A stretch of DNA of 64,000 bases from Ascaphus truei (lineage: Eukaryota; Chordata; Amphibia; Anura; Ascaphidae). Below, piece after piece: positions 23,335 to 36,060 of the stretch; position 1 is the stretch's first letter; every line of letters begins with the position of its first letter. The notes beneath the pieces are model-generated. The model was not told the origin of the DNA. It searched no databases and worked only from the letters and a program-made list of their open reading frames with translations. The stretch covers positions 62,001-126,000 of the forward strand of contig WSYH01001258.1 of the NCBI GenBank assembly GCA_036426205.1, in the 5' to 3' direction. Both the position numbers and the translations under genes were made by a program.

Positions 23335-24245
23335 TCATTCAGCAATAATGAATTTTGGCACATGTTACCAACTGGAGTCGTGTTCACCCGAGCTGTCAGC
23401 AAGATAAGGATCCACCAATGGTGAAGAGACCTGCCAGATCCGTGCCATCTGTGTCCTCCGGTGTGGTTTTTCTTTCCAGAAAGGAGAAACCCGTTTCTTC
23501 CACTTGGTGTACAGCCACCCTGCTACTTAGTGTCGGTATATTTCCGGTCTACTTTTCGGGGATCAGCCTTAGCACTTTAGCTCCGTTTGTTGTTTGAGTT
23601 CAGCACTCAATCTCGCATGCATCTGTCGCTAGGTCCATCCGTCACCGACTTGCGTCATCGGGTGCTTCAAGGTCTTTAGCAACAGAGTAGGCAAAAAGTA
23701 TAAACAAAGTCCCGCTGTTTTCCTTCACTGATACAAGTGCTCCATATATAACAGGGGGAATATACCACCTTGAGAAAGGTACAACCCGAATATTAGATTA
23801 CGTTTCTCCAAGGGGGTATATCCCCTAGTTTTTATATGCGAACACTTGTATCAGTGACTGGAAACCAGCGGGACTTTGTTTAACTTTTTGCCTACTCTGT
23901 TGCTAAAACTCCTGACGCACCCGATGACGCGTGTCGGGTGACGTGGACTAAGCAACAGATGCACTGCGAGATTAGTATAGAAGTCAAACAACAACGTCGA
24001 AGCTAAGGTGCTAAGCGATCCCTGACAATAGACCGGAGGAACCGCACTAAGTTGCGGGTGAGCTGTACACCAAGTGGAATAACGGGTTTCTCCTTTCTGG
24101 AAAGAAAACCACACCGGAGGACACAGACGTCACGGATCCGGCAGGTCTCTTCAACCATTGGTAGATCTTACTTGCTGCAGCTCGGGTGAAGGCTGACTCC
24201 AGTTGTACCATGTGCCAAAATTCATGTATTGTCTGATTTTAATAT
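23335..24245. mobile_element. Palindromic foldback element FB2, copy 1
   Basis: Arms of about 440 bp are centred near 23790. The left arm starts GAATTTTGGCACATGTTACC and the right arm ends with its inverse, ACCATGTGCCAAAATTC. Near 23910-23945 the right arm holds CTGACGCACCCGATGACGCG, reminiscent of a hammerhead-like core but without GAAA. In copy 2 the flank continues to TTCACTATGAGTTGTGCGCT, like the FB1 end, so FB1 and FB2 are probably related PLE termini. Non-coding. Confidence 0.6.
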
Positions 24246-24258
24246 TTTCTTGTACGTG

Positions 24259-25250
24259 GATTTGTTGGCTAGTGAAACATATGTATTCTCCAGGGGAACC
24301 TCACAGGACTTCTCGGCAGGGGTTAAAGCTGGAAAACCCTCAAAACCTAGAGAAAGTACTTCTGAGCTAGAAATAGGAGAACTAATGAACTTATTCTCTG
24401 ATACAAGAACATTAGTGCTGGGTAGAGCAACATATGTATTCTCCAGGGGTACCTCACAGGACTGATCGGCAGGGGTTAACGAAAACATATCATTGGTGCC
24501 AGAACTTTAGCCGAAGTCTCCGGAGACGAAACTGCGGAAAACTTGAGCTGAAGCAGGGGATTTATAGCAAAGAATATCTAGGGACTCCGTACGGTTATGG
24601 GAATCCCTCAATGCAACCTCTGCTGTCTGACTGTGGACTCATTCTCTGAGGCTAAAACGAAGGCCATAACTTGGAGGCAGCAAGAATTTACAGGGGTTAA
24701 GCAGACAATGCTGAGAGTTAAAACATAGGTAAATCTTCTCTGTATTAGGACAGACCAGGAATCTCTCCTCTGAAGCTAGGGGCGTGACATGGCTGACAGA
24801 GAACAGGGATTTACCAAAGGAAAACTCAGAGAGCTGCCCCACAGAGGTTAATACAGAAATAACCCTGGGAACAGAACTTAGGGATTCTTCTCTGACGGGG
24901 AAAGCGCACACGACTGCCTAGCAGAGTTTAAAGCTGGAAAACCCTGAAGAGGGGAGTGACAGATTCGGAAGTTAGAAATAGGGGAACAAAGGGACTTATT
25001 CTCTGATAGTAGAACCTTAGTGTTGGCTAGTGAAACATATGTATCTCCAGGGGAACCTCACAGGACTGATCGGCAGGGGTTAAAGCTGGAAAACCCTCAA
25101 ACTAGAGAAAGTACTCTGAGCTAGAAATAGGAGAACTAATGACTTATTCTCTGATACAAAGAACATTAGTGCTGGGTAGTAGAGAACATATGTATTCTCC
25201 AGGGGGACCTCACAGGACTGATCGGCAGGGGTAATGAAAACATATCATTG
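24259..25250 (-). repeat. Long-period repeat with peptide-like frame
   Basis: A ~225-bp stretch at 24259-24485 (GTGAAACATATGTATTCTCC, CCTCACAGGACT, CGGCAGGGGTTAA, GAAAACATATCATTGGTG) recurs at 25022-25252, with partial copies between. On the minus strand it reads as a drifting peptide repeat, such as LTPADQSCEVPLENTYV and LTPAEKSCEVPLENTYV, with stops in most units. It sits just left of the second LTR copy and is probably internal sequence of that LTR element. It is not a known protein to me. Confidence 0.5.
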
Positions 25251-25774
25251 GTGTCAGGGAACCGGCCATACACTCAGGGCAAGGATCCGTGGTAGACCAG
25301 GGGATACAGCCAAGCGGCCAGCGAAGCTGGCGAGGGGAGGATCCTGTTCCTTATGCAAATGTCCAATGTCATGGAAAGGATAGGAGTGTTTTTGGGCATC
25401 AGCCACATGAGGAGAGGATCCTCTTTTGCATATATAAATGTAAGACAAGGCCGGAAGAGAGTTCCTTTTGGGCGTCGTCCAATTCTAAAGGGTACACATT
25501 TTCCCAAGTTAAAGGGTAACCAGGAAAGCCAAATACAAGCGGCCAGCGATTGTTTTTAAGTCCCGGAGGGCGGTAAACCTTCATCATGAGAATCATTACG
25601 GCATTTGTTTTGCAAAGGGGTTAAACCTACAAACACAATCAGATCTCAATCAGGGTATTATCTCACATAGAACTGTATTCACACTGGGACTGGTTACAGG
25701 CTGGGACAGGCTTTCAGACAGAAACTTACCAACCCTACCACAGGGCGGTCCGAGGTTTGTGCGGCCGAGCATAC
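25251..25774. other. Probable LTR-element interior, unassigned
   Basis: Between the peptide-like repeat and the LTR. Contains two related segments with GAGGATCCT and TTGCATAT near 25335 and 25415. No recognised primer-binding site or protein motif adjoins the LTR at 25775. Confidence 0.35.
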
Positions 25775-26866
25775 TGTCAGGGTTCTGTCGCCACAAACCC
25801 GGGTCGGACCGCGAGGCTGAGGTGGGGTTGTGTAAAAGCAACCGACCTGAGACCGCGCAGGCTGATCCGGATTGCGCAGTTCGTTGTCAAATGTCAACTA
25901 CAGGATCAGGAAAGAGAAGACAGCGTCGTCGTTGTACAAGCCAGGGTCAGGACAGGAGACATCAGGATAAAACATTGTTCAGGCAAGAGTTCGGCAACAG
26001 GTAGTCAGGAGAGCCCCGCTTCAGCTTAGGAGCGCGGGGTTGGCCTCTGCGCGAGCGAGACCATGGCCCATGTTACTGGTCACAGGAGATGGTAGGGCAG
26101 CCAGAATAGCACACCCGCTTTGCTGCACGGGTGCACCATGCTACAGCGCAAGAGTCTGAGCGGCTGGGGAATCCTCTGTAACAGCGCAGGAACCAGGACA
26201 CGGCCTCTCTAGATTGGAAAGAGTAGGCCCAGGAACCAGGAAGCGAAGATCCACAGGGAAACCTCCGCTACAGGCAGGAATCAGGAGATGAAGGGCGCGG
26301 GGGATACCTTTGCCTCAGTGCAGGAAAGCAGGAAGGAAGTGAAGACATAGGGGATACCTTTGCTTCAGCGCGAGGAGAACAAGCGTGAGCTTGAAGGAAG
26401 CTGAAGGACGCAGGGCGGAACCTCGTATCAGCATAGGAGAACAAGCGGCTTGAAGGGAGCTGAAGGACGCAGGGCGGACCCGTTATCAGCATAGGAGAAC
26501 AAGCGGCTTGAAGGAAGCTGAAGGACGCAGGGCGGAACCTGGTTCAGCATAGGAGAACAAGCGAGGGCTTGTGGCAAACAGTAGACATCCAGTTAGGACT
26601 ATGCTCGGCGGGAGCATTAGGGAAGACAATACTTAAAGGCCAGCGGGCCAATCCCCGGAGGGGTGTGAGGTCAAGGTACTGCTCCAATGAATGAATGCAA
26701 GTCTAGGTTGCAGTGATAGCCTGCACAGCTGCAGTAGATACCAGAGGGAGTGTGTATAGCTTTGGTGAGTGAATCCAGGCTGCAGCAAACATCAGGAGAG
26801 GTGCTCCAGGACTGCACTTGTCTGCAAGGTAAGGCAACCAGTAAACTGCGGAGCGGATTCCTTACA
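25775..26866 (-). mobile_element. LTR, copy 2
   Basis: Complete version of the LTR at 13850-15037, TGTCAGGG...CCTTACA. Direct ~57-bp repeats lie at 26340-26570. On the right it is followed by the same PLE tail as in copy 1, but on the left by other DNA. It therefore fits the retained end of a full-length element on one haplotype, whereas copy 1 is a solo LTR. Confidence 0.65.
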
Positions 26867-27262
26867 TTTTTGCACTTTTGTCTCTTTTTTCTGCATTTTT
26901 TGTATTGTTTTTTACATATATTCTTTCTTGTTCTTTTTAAAGTTATTTTCCTTTTCTGAAAATGTGCAGCAATATTATCTGCCTGTTCTTTATATAACTG
27001 GAGTAATCTCCATGCTATATGATGCTTCGTATTGTTCATTTGTATTAGTGTTATTAAAGTTTTGTAATTCAATATGTTTTTCTTTTCAATGGGCCAATCC
27101 TGGTATTTGGTGTACCTCCTCTGTTACAAGCGCGACTCAGCACTGAGCCGCGTGGTAATAGTGCGACTCCATTGCGGGACGCACGTTGATGACATCACAG
27201 GTACTCCGTTTTGGCGCGAAGTTTGTTTAGATAAATTGACTGTACTATTGTCCCTCCTTACA

Positions 27263-27305
27263 CCTTGAGAAAGTCCTAAGCGGACGAAACGCGTTGGTGC
27301 GTGGT
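27263..27305 (+). ncRNA. Decayed hammerhead-like motif (copy 2)
   Basis: CTTGAGAAAGTCC, CGGACGAAACGCG and TTGGTGCGTGG: helix II is intact and helix III is possible (ACGC/GCGT), but the CUGANGA box is degenerate. Confidence 0.4.
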
Positions 27306-28194
27306 CCTATTTTTGTACTGACCATTAAAGATTTATGTATATTTTTACCCCTGTCTGGAGTTGCCCTTTTTATCAGCGCTTGCTGCTGCTTCCGCTGTGA
27401 GCTGTGCCCCTCTTCTCCTCTGCTGTTCTGGATTTACCTTCTGAGGGCTGCACGCCAGAGAATCCTCTCACCTGGATACCACTGAAGGACGGTAAAGGGC
27501 ATAGCCCATCTTTTTCTACCTTCCATTGCTGGACTGTTCTGTATTATTGCCCCAGGGGTGAGCTTATGCCTACTGGAGACGTAGTTTGAGGCAGCCGTGT
27601 GGGCACCAACTAGTCCCTGTTATCACCCTGGGAGGTCAATTTATTCATTTCTACATATATTGTTCCTGGACATTGGCTTCATTCATTGTGAGATTACACT
27701 ATTGGAGTCTGTTGAGGTGATGCACCAATATACCACACAACCTATGTATTTGACTTCAGCTTGGTGGCCATTTTAAATTCCCAGGTTTTTTTCTTTCACC
27801 AGTGGTGGGGTAGACTCTGGTCACAGCATCAGTTCCTTGTGTGGGTCACTGTAACTGTGGGGTTGCTAGCCCGGTAATAAAGGGGTTACCCCCAGCTGAC
27901 AGCCCCTACCATCGTGCAGGAGACAAGGGTTTAATGTAATTATGTGTGATAATCTGTATGCATTACCCTGCTTCAGCACAATATGTGTTTCCCCCTGTTT
28001 CATATGTTCCCGCCCTACTATGTGGTTGCACCAAACACATACACAGGATCAGGTCGGGGGGGCAAGGGTTAACGGTGCTCTAGTTTTTATGACACTTTGT
28101 TCCCCTTTCCCGCCCGTGGGGCCACCATTGGCCATGTGTACCGGCAACCGCCACAGAGCCCCCATGTGGTCCTATGCAAAGTTTAAAGGGCTGC

Positions 28195-28775
28195 TGCAAC
28201 TGCGGAAAAATTATGCTGAGCTTCAAAAATGATTAAAACTGATGTTCCTATCTCCGATTCGGTGGGGCGTAGAGAGCTGAAATTTGGCAACCGTGCAGTC
28301 ACCCCTCCGGCATGATTGCATGGCAATTTTAAGCCCTCCCGGTCTAACCGAACGGAGAGAGTTTAGGTGTATAAGTTACGGTCGCCGCTATTTTCCGCCA
28401 TGGGGCAAAAAGGATAGCTGTGGGCTTCAAAAATGATTAAAACCGATGTTCCTATCTCCGGTTCAGTGGGGCGTAGAGAGCTGGAATTTGGCCACCATGC
28501 AGTCACCCCTCCGGCATGATTGCATGGCAATTTTCAGCCCTCTCGGACTAACGAACAGAGGGAGTTTAGGTGTATAAGTTACGTCACCGCTATTGGCCAC
28601 CATGGGGGAAAAAGGATAGCTGGTTTAAAATACTGTTTAAACCCAAATATGCTATCTCCGATATCTAGAAGACTAAAATTTGGCCATCAGGTGGTCACAC
28701 CTCTGGCATGATGGCATTGCAATTTTCAGCCCTCTCAGATTAACCGAACGGAATATTTTTAGATGTATAAATTGT
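28195..28775. repeat. Three ~185-bp tandem units (copy 2)
   Basis: Same arrangement as 16370-16930, with fewer dropped bases. Confidence 0.75.
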
Positions 28776-30124
28776 TATAGGCTTACTGTATTTCTCTGCC
28801 TACTGTAAAGCCAGCGAAAGGTACTGGCCCATAAGGAATGCTGATGGCCACAGGGCGCCTGCCTGTCTGAGGAGCAAGCTCCAAAGAAAGGCTCACTCCC
28901 CCAGATTGAGTATACAGGTTGAAGAAAGAGCAGGACATGGCTGTTTACGTTAAGTACCATACTTCACACCTCTGGTCAGAGTTCCCCGGTCCAGATTCCC
29001 AGATGGCAGACTTTGAGATGCCAACTTTTTAGTGTGGGGCTCTGGAAATGGGACTCTGACTGGAAGGATGTGCGCATATGCCAACCACCTGGGGGCAGGT
29101 ACCCTCCTGCTTCCCACATAAGCTGGCAAGCGGTAATTGTGTCCAGGTAATTGTTATCCAATACCTGAGGCCCAATGTTAAGGGATAGAAACTAAATCCC
29201 ATATAAGTGATTGCAAGCTCTATGCCCAGAGTCTTCGTTTTGGGTTCCTGTATGAACTGTATCCTGTGCTGGATGAACTGCTAGCCCTGTGTCCTGGGCT
29301 ATTTCATCTTCCCCTTCCCAAGTAAGTGTTATATTCAAACTGTTATTTGTCCAACATTGTGTGTCCACCTGTCTTTTAAGGAATAAAATCTCTTTGTTAT
29401 ACCCCAGTCTTAATCAATTCAACCCAGATGATATGGTGTATATTATAACCCTGACTCTACCGTGACAGTCACCATCTGTCGCAGTCCTCCCAGTCCAACA
29501 GTGGCATTGTGTCTTTCTTCAGTGCAGTGTAGTTTTCCTGCCTGGATGTGTAGCCCTTTAATTCTGGTCACTGTTGCATGTGATTCTTTGGTTTTGTTGC
29601 TCAGACTGTTTGCAGGAACTTTATGCAGGCAAAAGCACAAACAAATTCACAGGCAGTCTCCGGGGCCCCTTTAAAATTCAAGGGCCAATTCTCATCCCAA
29701 CTTCTGACACCATATGTAAGAGACATGTTCAGAGGTACGCAATGCAGACCGTTTAAAGTGAAACTTAAATTAAGCTTTATTGCGCCTGTTCGTTTAACAC
29801 AGCAAAACATCTATACTATATTCTAAGTTGATTCCGTTTGTTTGTTTTTTTGTATGTCCGAAGCATCGAAATCTCACAAACGGCACGACGTAGCATAACT
29901 AAACCTTTACTGGACATTCTGCTGCGGGTTTGTAGTTCAACACAACTATTTTCAGCTTCCAATATGACTTAAGAAAAACACAGTACAAGTGCGCATCTAT
30001 AATGAATAAACAAAGTGAATTGAAATAAAGTGCATTAACCACTTAATACCCAAGTGAGTATAAGTAACTACGTTACCAATAAGGAGCATCTGCTGCTGTG
30101 ATAGGGTGGTCCAAGACCCTGAAT

Positions 30125-31055
30125 CTAGACAAAACAAAACACAAAACAGCGCACAACGCTCATGGTGAATTAAGAAGGAACAATTTTATTAAAAAATAAT
30201 TCAAGGTTCTGCATACATCAGATAAAGGTAAAACAGGCATGTAACTGTAACTATGACAGTTATTACCACTCAGGTATCAGGACACAGGTGAAGGCTGCAG
30301 CGGATCACCCAATATCAGGAATCTGCAGTCATATCAGGCTGTGCTTTCATCTGCTGGGCTCTTTTTGAAGCGAAGGGTTCCCTTTAGGCTTCCACGTAAT
30401 CCAGTAGATAAGTCCCAAGCTCCATTTAGGTGTAGCTGGTAGCGGGACAGTCTCACTGATCAGGGTCAGCTCTGCCTCCCACGCCAGTGCACCGAGTGCC
30501 GATACACGCCGACAAACTATAAAGGCCTTTATAGTTGCTACGAAACTAGTTGGAATTATACTTTTATTGATCTACTAGTACCCTTAGTATTCTATCACTT
30601 TGCTGGTTAAGTGAAGAGTTCGATTTCGGCATATTCTCAGCCGACGCCTCTCCGGTGACGTCATCTTTGTTTGTCGGCGTGTATCGCCACTCAGTGCACT
30701 GGCGTGGGAGACAGACCCTGATCGGTGAGACTGTCCCTCTACCAGCTACTCCTAAACGGAGCTTGGGACTTATCTACCTGGATTACGTGGAAGCCTAAAG
30801 GGAACCCTTCGCATCTAAAAGAGCCCAGCAGATGAAAGCACGGCCTGATATGACTGCAGATTCCTGACATTGGGTGATCCGCTGCAGCCTTCTCCTGTGT
30901 CCTGATACCTGAGTGGTAACAACTGTCATAGTTAGAGTTACATGCCTGTTAAACCTTTATCTGATGTACGCAGAACCTTGAATTACTTTTTAATATAAAT
31001 TTTCCTTCTTACTTCACCATGAGCGTTGTGCGCTGTTTTGTGTTTTGTTTTGTCC
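30125..31055. mobile_element. Palindromic element FB1, copy 2
   Basis: Counterpart of 18250-19175 with the same arms, centre near 30590. Confidence 0.6.
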
Positions 31056-31249
31056 AATATGACTTACCTCCCAAATTATGGACATTGTAAGTTTCAATCG
31101 GGTGTCCTGCAAAAATGTTAGAGTAGGAGAGGGGGGCATAGCTACTAAGGTAGGGGGCGTGTCCTTGCCTGGAGTGGCTACTAAGGGAGGTGGCGTGTCC
31201 TTGCTTGGATCAGGGGTGTGTGTGTGTGAGATACGAGATATGACAGCGG

Positions 31250-31500
31250 GGTTGATGTGGCAGTGTGGGGGGGGGGAGATGTGCTTGCAGAAAGGGGAGA
31301 TGCGGCAGCAGTGCAGGGAGATGTTCCGGCAGCGGGGGGAGAAGGGGGCAGGGAGATGTGGCAGCAGCGAGGGGGGAGGGGAGGGAGATGTGCCGCCAGC
31401 GAGGGGAGATGTGCCAGCAGCAGGGGGGGGGGGAGATGTGCCACCAGCAAGGGGAGATGTGCCGGCAGCGGGGGCTCGGTGACCAGGCGAAGCAGGGTAA
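31250..31500. repeat. G-rich minisatellite, copy 2
   Basis: Shorter version of 19375-19700. The units containing the CCGTCAGCGAGAGG and GCGGCATTGG variants are missing. Confidence 0.8.
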
Positions 31501-31959
31501 AAATGCTAGTATGAAAATAAGCCAAACAAAAACATGCTCCACTTTCGAGAATATCTACACATGTAGTCCAGTCCTCTCTAACTGGGTGGTTAGCTAAGGT
31601 ATTTGCCAGCCCAAATATATATATATATCTTAATCCTGGCTGTGCTCAAAGCTGTGACCATGCAGCAAGCTTAAGCCTATAGGGAACTATGTTAAAAATG
31701 GTATTTGAAGCAAAATGTGGCACTGTGTGCTCATTTGCATGTCATTTCCCAGAATCCCTTGCTGCAGTGGAAGTGCTGTGTGATAATGGTGAAATGCGGG
31801 GTTGCAGACCTGCCTAAGACATGCAGATGACCATACAGTTGTATTTACATTTATATATATATATTTACATACATACATTATTACATACATATCCATTATA
31901 CATACATACATACATACATTTACATTACATACATATATACATATATACAGATATATAAC

Positions 31960-32299
31960 AGTCCCATAACAAAGTCTTATCTGTAGCTGTAGGGGAATGC
32001 TTCTCTGCTCTCCTGGTGTCCGCACCCTTGTGTGCTAGGCAATGTCTGCTTCCAGGTATAGAGGTCTGCTCCCCTTAATCTTGCTGTCAGCCTGCAGTCT
32101 CTTTGCAGCTCAAGTCATCTGTCCTTCCTGGGTTAGACCCAATTGTGAGACTAAGGAATCCTCCTTCCTGTCCCAGAATAGGCTATTTCTGAGAAAGCTC
32201 TAATCAGCCAGGTGGAGTTGGTTAATTGCTGGTATGCAATTAACTAGCAAACTGCTGGATTAGAGACAAGTTTCTTTAACAGGGATAAGTCCCTGTTAC
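31960..32299 (-). repeat. LTR-like repeat R1, third copy
   Basis: Counterpart of 20165-20504 in the second block, ending GTCCCTGTTACA at 32299. Confidence 0.5.
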
Positions 32300-32519
32300 A
32301 CTGGGAATCCTAAATAAGTATTTTCCCCTGACCGGGACTTAGCTGTAATGTCCTGAAACTGAAATCCGCCTGCAGTTCCACACGCCACCGCTCCCCTCTC
32401 TCTACCCCCGCACCGGGCACACAGGATCTTCTCCTCTTCGTCCGGGAGATGCGCTGTCTCCCTGCAGCTCCGCCGGAGGGAGGGGATAGCTGAAGCACAC
32501 CCTCCACCCCAGCGCCACA

Positions 32520-32760
32520 CTTGGAGGACAAAAACACACACAGTGATACAAACACACAATGCGCATACTGACTCGTACACAGACACACAGTGATACGCAC
32601 ACACTGACACACACGCAGTGACGCACACAGTCACAGACACACACTGATGCACACACACAGTGACGCACACACAGTGACACAGTGATACACACACATACAC
32701 TGACTCACAAACAGTGACACATACACTGACTGACGCACACAGTAACGCACACCCACAAAC
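32520..32760. repeat. CA-rich repeat (copy 2)
   Basis: Counterpart of 20700-20960, degenerate CACACAGTGACGCAC units. Confidence 0.8.
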
Positions 32761-33834
32761 ACACGAGGAATTCACAGTTAATATAAATAAAGTGCAAATA
32801 ACTAATACACACGTTCTAAGTCAAACTTCTTTGCGTTTTGGCACTGAAATTGTGTTTTTTTATTTTTAATGAAAAACAACACCATCACAAATACAATTTC
32901 CGTGACAAAACACAAAGAAGTTTCACTTAATGCACATGCTCGGCACACATACTTTTTTTAATATTTTTTTATAACTGCTGCTTTAAATCCAATTTAGTGG
33001 CAGGAAAATATGAAATCTCTTGGAGTATATGACTGCATTGAAAAGGATGAAATCACCATTTAACCCTTTGGGTGCCCTTGTGATGTAGCTGCTATGTCAC
33101 AGCGTCTGGCCCCATGATGTAATAGCTACATCATAGTAATCCTGCTGGTTTTCCTAGGGGAGATTCTGTGCTCCTGTGCAGGGCAGGACGAATCTATCAC
33201 TACGTGCGATAGGAGGGAGGGGTCTCCCTGTCCGTTCTGTCATCAGTGAGGGAGCGATCTCCTGACCCCTCTGTCACTCACAGGGTTAAAATAACTGTTT
33301 TACTTATTTGTATTGTAAAAGAAATCCTGTTCTGTATTTCTCCAGGAACATTTGTGTTTGATTAATGAGGGCATTATACTTACTTTGTTTACTATGGAAA
33401 ATTTATGGTTTTTTAAATAAGTTTAAATAAATCCTGAGATTACAAACCCAAAAGTGTCTGTACAATCAGCCTTTTCTCCTTGCTAGCTATCCTAAGCGCT
33501 CCTTTTCCTCTCACCCCTCACAAGTCTTTCCCCATTTTAGGAACGCAGGGACGCTGTTTTCAAAGCCTTATTTAACCAGAGCAGCTGTTGACATTATGGA
33601 TAACTTTGATTGCTGTCACCTACACTACTTTACCTACTTTACTGGGCAGCTAATGCCACATCTATATTCTCCAAACTATTACTCTGTGACCATTACCATC
33701 ACTATTTGTCTTTCCAAATCCTTGCAAGAAGAAAGAAAAGACAAGTCGCATTAATAAAAACTTGTATCTTTTTTCAGCTCTTCCTTTATAAAATAGACAT
33801 TACTTTGAGACCTCACTAACTGTCCCAATTTTAG

Positions 33835-34025
33835 GTTTGTAAATTGAGCGAGAAACGAGGAAGAACAGAACCTTGTGACGTTGCAGGAGCACAGGAAAAT
33901 CTACTACAGAACCTGCACTGACCTCCCCCCACACACAGAGCTCCTGGTCTGGTATGGAGATGAATATGGGAAAGAGCTTGGTATCAAGTGGGGTACACTG
34001 TGGAAAAGATACGCGCCAGAACTAG
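33835..34025 (+). CDS. PRDM9: PRDM9-type gene, last PR/SET-domain exon
   Basis: PRDM9 is a meiotic histone H3 lysine methyltransferase whose zinc fingers place recombination hotspots. The exon follows the acceptor CCCAATTTTAG and ends at CTAG|GTAAT. It encodes [20 protein letters not shown], then [20 protein letters not shown] and [19 protein letters not shown]. These match the C-terminal part of the PRDM9 SET domain: the EEQNLV strand, the catalytic-site tyrosine before RTC, and the [18 protein letters not shown] block. The exon starts in phase 1 and ends in phase 1, which joins exactly to the zinc-finger exon at 39448. Codon 33845-33847 is TGA where the family has Cys (VNCARN). The other haplotype copy also has it, so it is unlikely to be a read error. 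Earlier SET, SSXRD or KRAB exons were not found. Confidence 0.85.
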
Positions 34026-34939
34026 GTAATCAGGAATATGTGTGTTGTGTGGTTTTTACATCTCTTATCTTATTACTGATGTTAAATTGCAAATATTGAT
34101 AGATCTGCATACACCATTATGGGTCAACTAGAACTAAATATCACTAAACCTGACTTGAGTCAAAGGGTCGGATACATCATGCTGCGGTAACCAAAAATTC
34201 TGTATTTCCGCCCATTAAAAAAGTGCGTTATTATCGTGAAATGAATCAGCATTGCAGCGCCAAAAATAAAGCACGATTTGTTGGACCCGTGAAAAGCATC
34301 TGATCTGATAAAAACGGCATAATACCGCATTTTCAAGTAAAAACTGCCATACATCAAGTTCAGAGATTTATCGAGTGGGATGAACAGCAGAAATACTGCG
34401 ATTACTTTATCACCTAATCCAGGCTGGCGTTAGCCTTGTCTTTCCAATTTATATAATGGCCAATATACTGCCCATTACATACATAGGCAAGATAAGCTAA
34501 ACCAACATGGAATAGATGATAAAATAGTTATTACAATACATTACAGTACACATTAACCCCTTAGTAGTCCACAGGTCAACTAGTCATCAGTTTCCATGAC
34601 TAGCTGACCACAAAGGGGATAATATAAACATTACATTACACTACCTACTCCCCTTTGCCACCTTAGGCTACGCTAATAGTGCCGGCTACGGATGACGTCA
34701 CCAGTCTCCGTATCCACTGCAAAAGTTGTAATTTGAGTTTTGGAGACGTCTCTGGCTGCAAGAGGAGTGATATCAGGCAAGGGGGAAGCACAGGGGTGGA
34801 GACAAGAGCAAGGGGGAAGGCTGAAACGGAGAGGAGTTGTAATTTCTGTTTGTATGCTTAATTTATTTTACTTTTACATAAAATTATTGGAGAATTTACT
34901 ATTTTAACGTTGTTAATATAGTGTGTTTCACTTGACAGA

Positions 34940-35130
34940 CACACAATCACACACACAGACACATCCCCCCTCTCCCTGCACTCACACACACACACATCCC
35001 ACCATTCCCTGCACTCACACACACATCTCTCCTCTCCCCTGTCCCTGCACATCACACACACATCCCCCTCTCCCTGCACTCACACACACACACACACATC
35101 CCCCCCTCTCCATGCACATCATATATACAC
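34940..35130. repeat. CA/CCCCTCTCCCTGCA minisatellite (copy 2)
   Basis: Counterpart of 23120-23320, with the same unit and slightly different length. Confidence 0.75.
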
Positions 35131-35149
35131 AAGAAAGTATTCAATTCAG

Positions 35150-36060
35150 GCAATACATGAATTTTGGCACATGTTACCAACTGGAGTCAGTGTTCACCCG
35201 AGCTGCAGCAAGATAAGGATCCACCAATGGTTGAAGAGACCTGCCAGGATCCGTGCCATCTGTGTCCTCCGGTGTGGTTTTCTTTCCAGAAAGGAGAAAC
35301 CCGTTCTTCCACTTGGTGTACAGCTCACCCTGCTACTTAGTGTCGGTATATTCCGGTCTACTTGTCGGGGATCAGCCTTAGCACTTAGCTTCAGCGTTGT
35401 TGTTTGAGTTCAGCACTCAATCTCGCATGCATCTGTCGCTTAGTCCACGTCACCGACTTGCGTCATCGGGTGCGTCAGGAGTCTTTAGCAACAGAGTAGG
35501 CAAAAAGTATAAACAAAGTCCCGCTGGTTCCAGTCACTGATACAAGTGCTCGCATATATAAACAGGGGAATATACCCCTTGGAGAAATGTAAATCCCGAA
35601 TATTAGGATTTACGTTTCTCCAAGGGTATATACCCTAGTTTTTATATGCGAACACTTGTATCAGTGACTGGAACCAGCGGGACTTTGTTTATACTTTTTG
35701 CCTACTCTGTTGCTAAAGACTCCTGACGCCCCGATGACGCGGGTCGGGTGACGTGGACTAAGCACAGATGCATGCGAGATTTAGTATAGAAGTCAAACAA
35801 CAACGCTGAAGCTAAGTGCTAAGGCTGATCCCTGACAAGTAGACCGGAGGATACCGGCACTAAGTTGCAGGGTGAGCTGTACACCAAGTGGAATAACGGG
35901 TTTCTCCTTTCTGGAAAGAAAACCACACCGGAGGACACAGACGTCACGGATCCTGGCAGGTCTCTTCAACCATTGGTAGATCCTTATCTTGCTGCAGCTC
36001 GGGTGAAGGCTGACTCCAGTTGGTAACATGTGCCAAAATTCATGTATTGTCTGATTTTAA
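35150..36060. mobile_element. Palindromic element FB2, copy 2
   Basis: Counterpart of 23335-24245, centre near 35595. Here the right flank continues past the block end into TTCACTATGAGTTGTGCGCT (about 36120-36140), which looks like the true end of the element. Confidence 0.6.

Larger units (their letters stand above)
13850..24258. repeat. 10.4-kb duplicated block, copy 1
   Basis: This block is collinear with 25775-36076 over its full length: LTR, PLE tail, 185-bp repeats, two palindromic elements, G-rich minisatellite, repeat R1, PRDM9 SET exon and CA-rich minisatellite. The copies differ mainly by scattered single-base insertions and deletions, with few substitutions, and by one minisatellite length change. 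Similarity stops abruptly at 24258/36076, inside a palindromic element. Read as assembly haplotypes rather than a biological duplication (inference). Confidence 0.9.
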
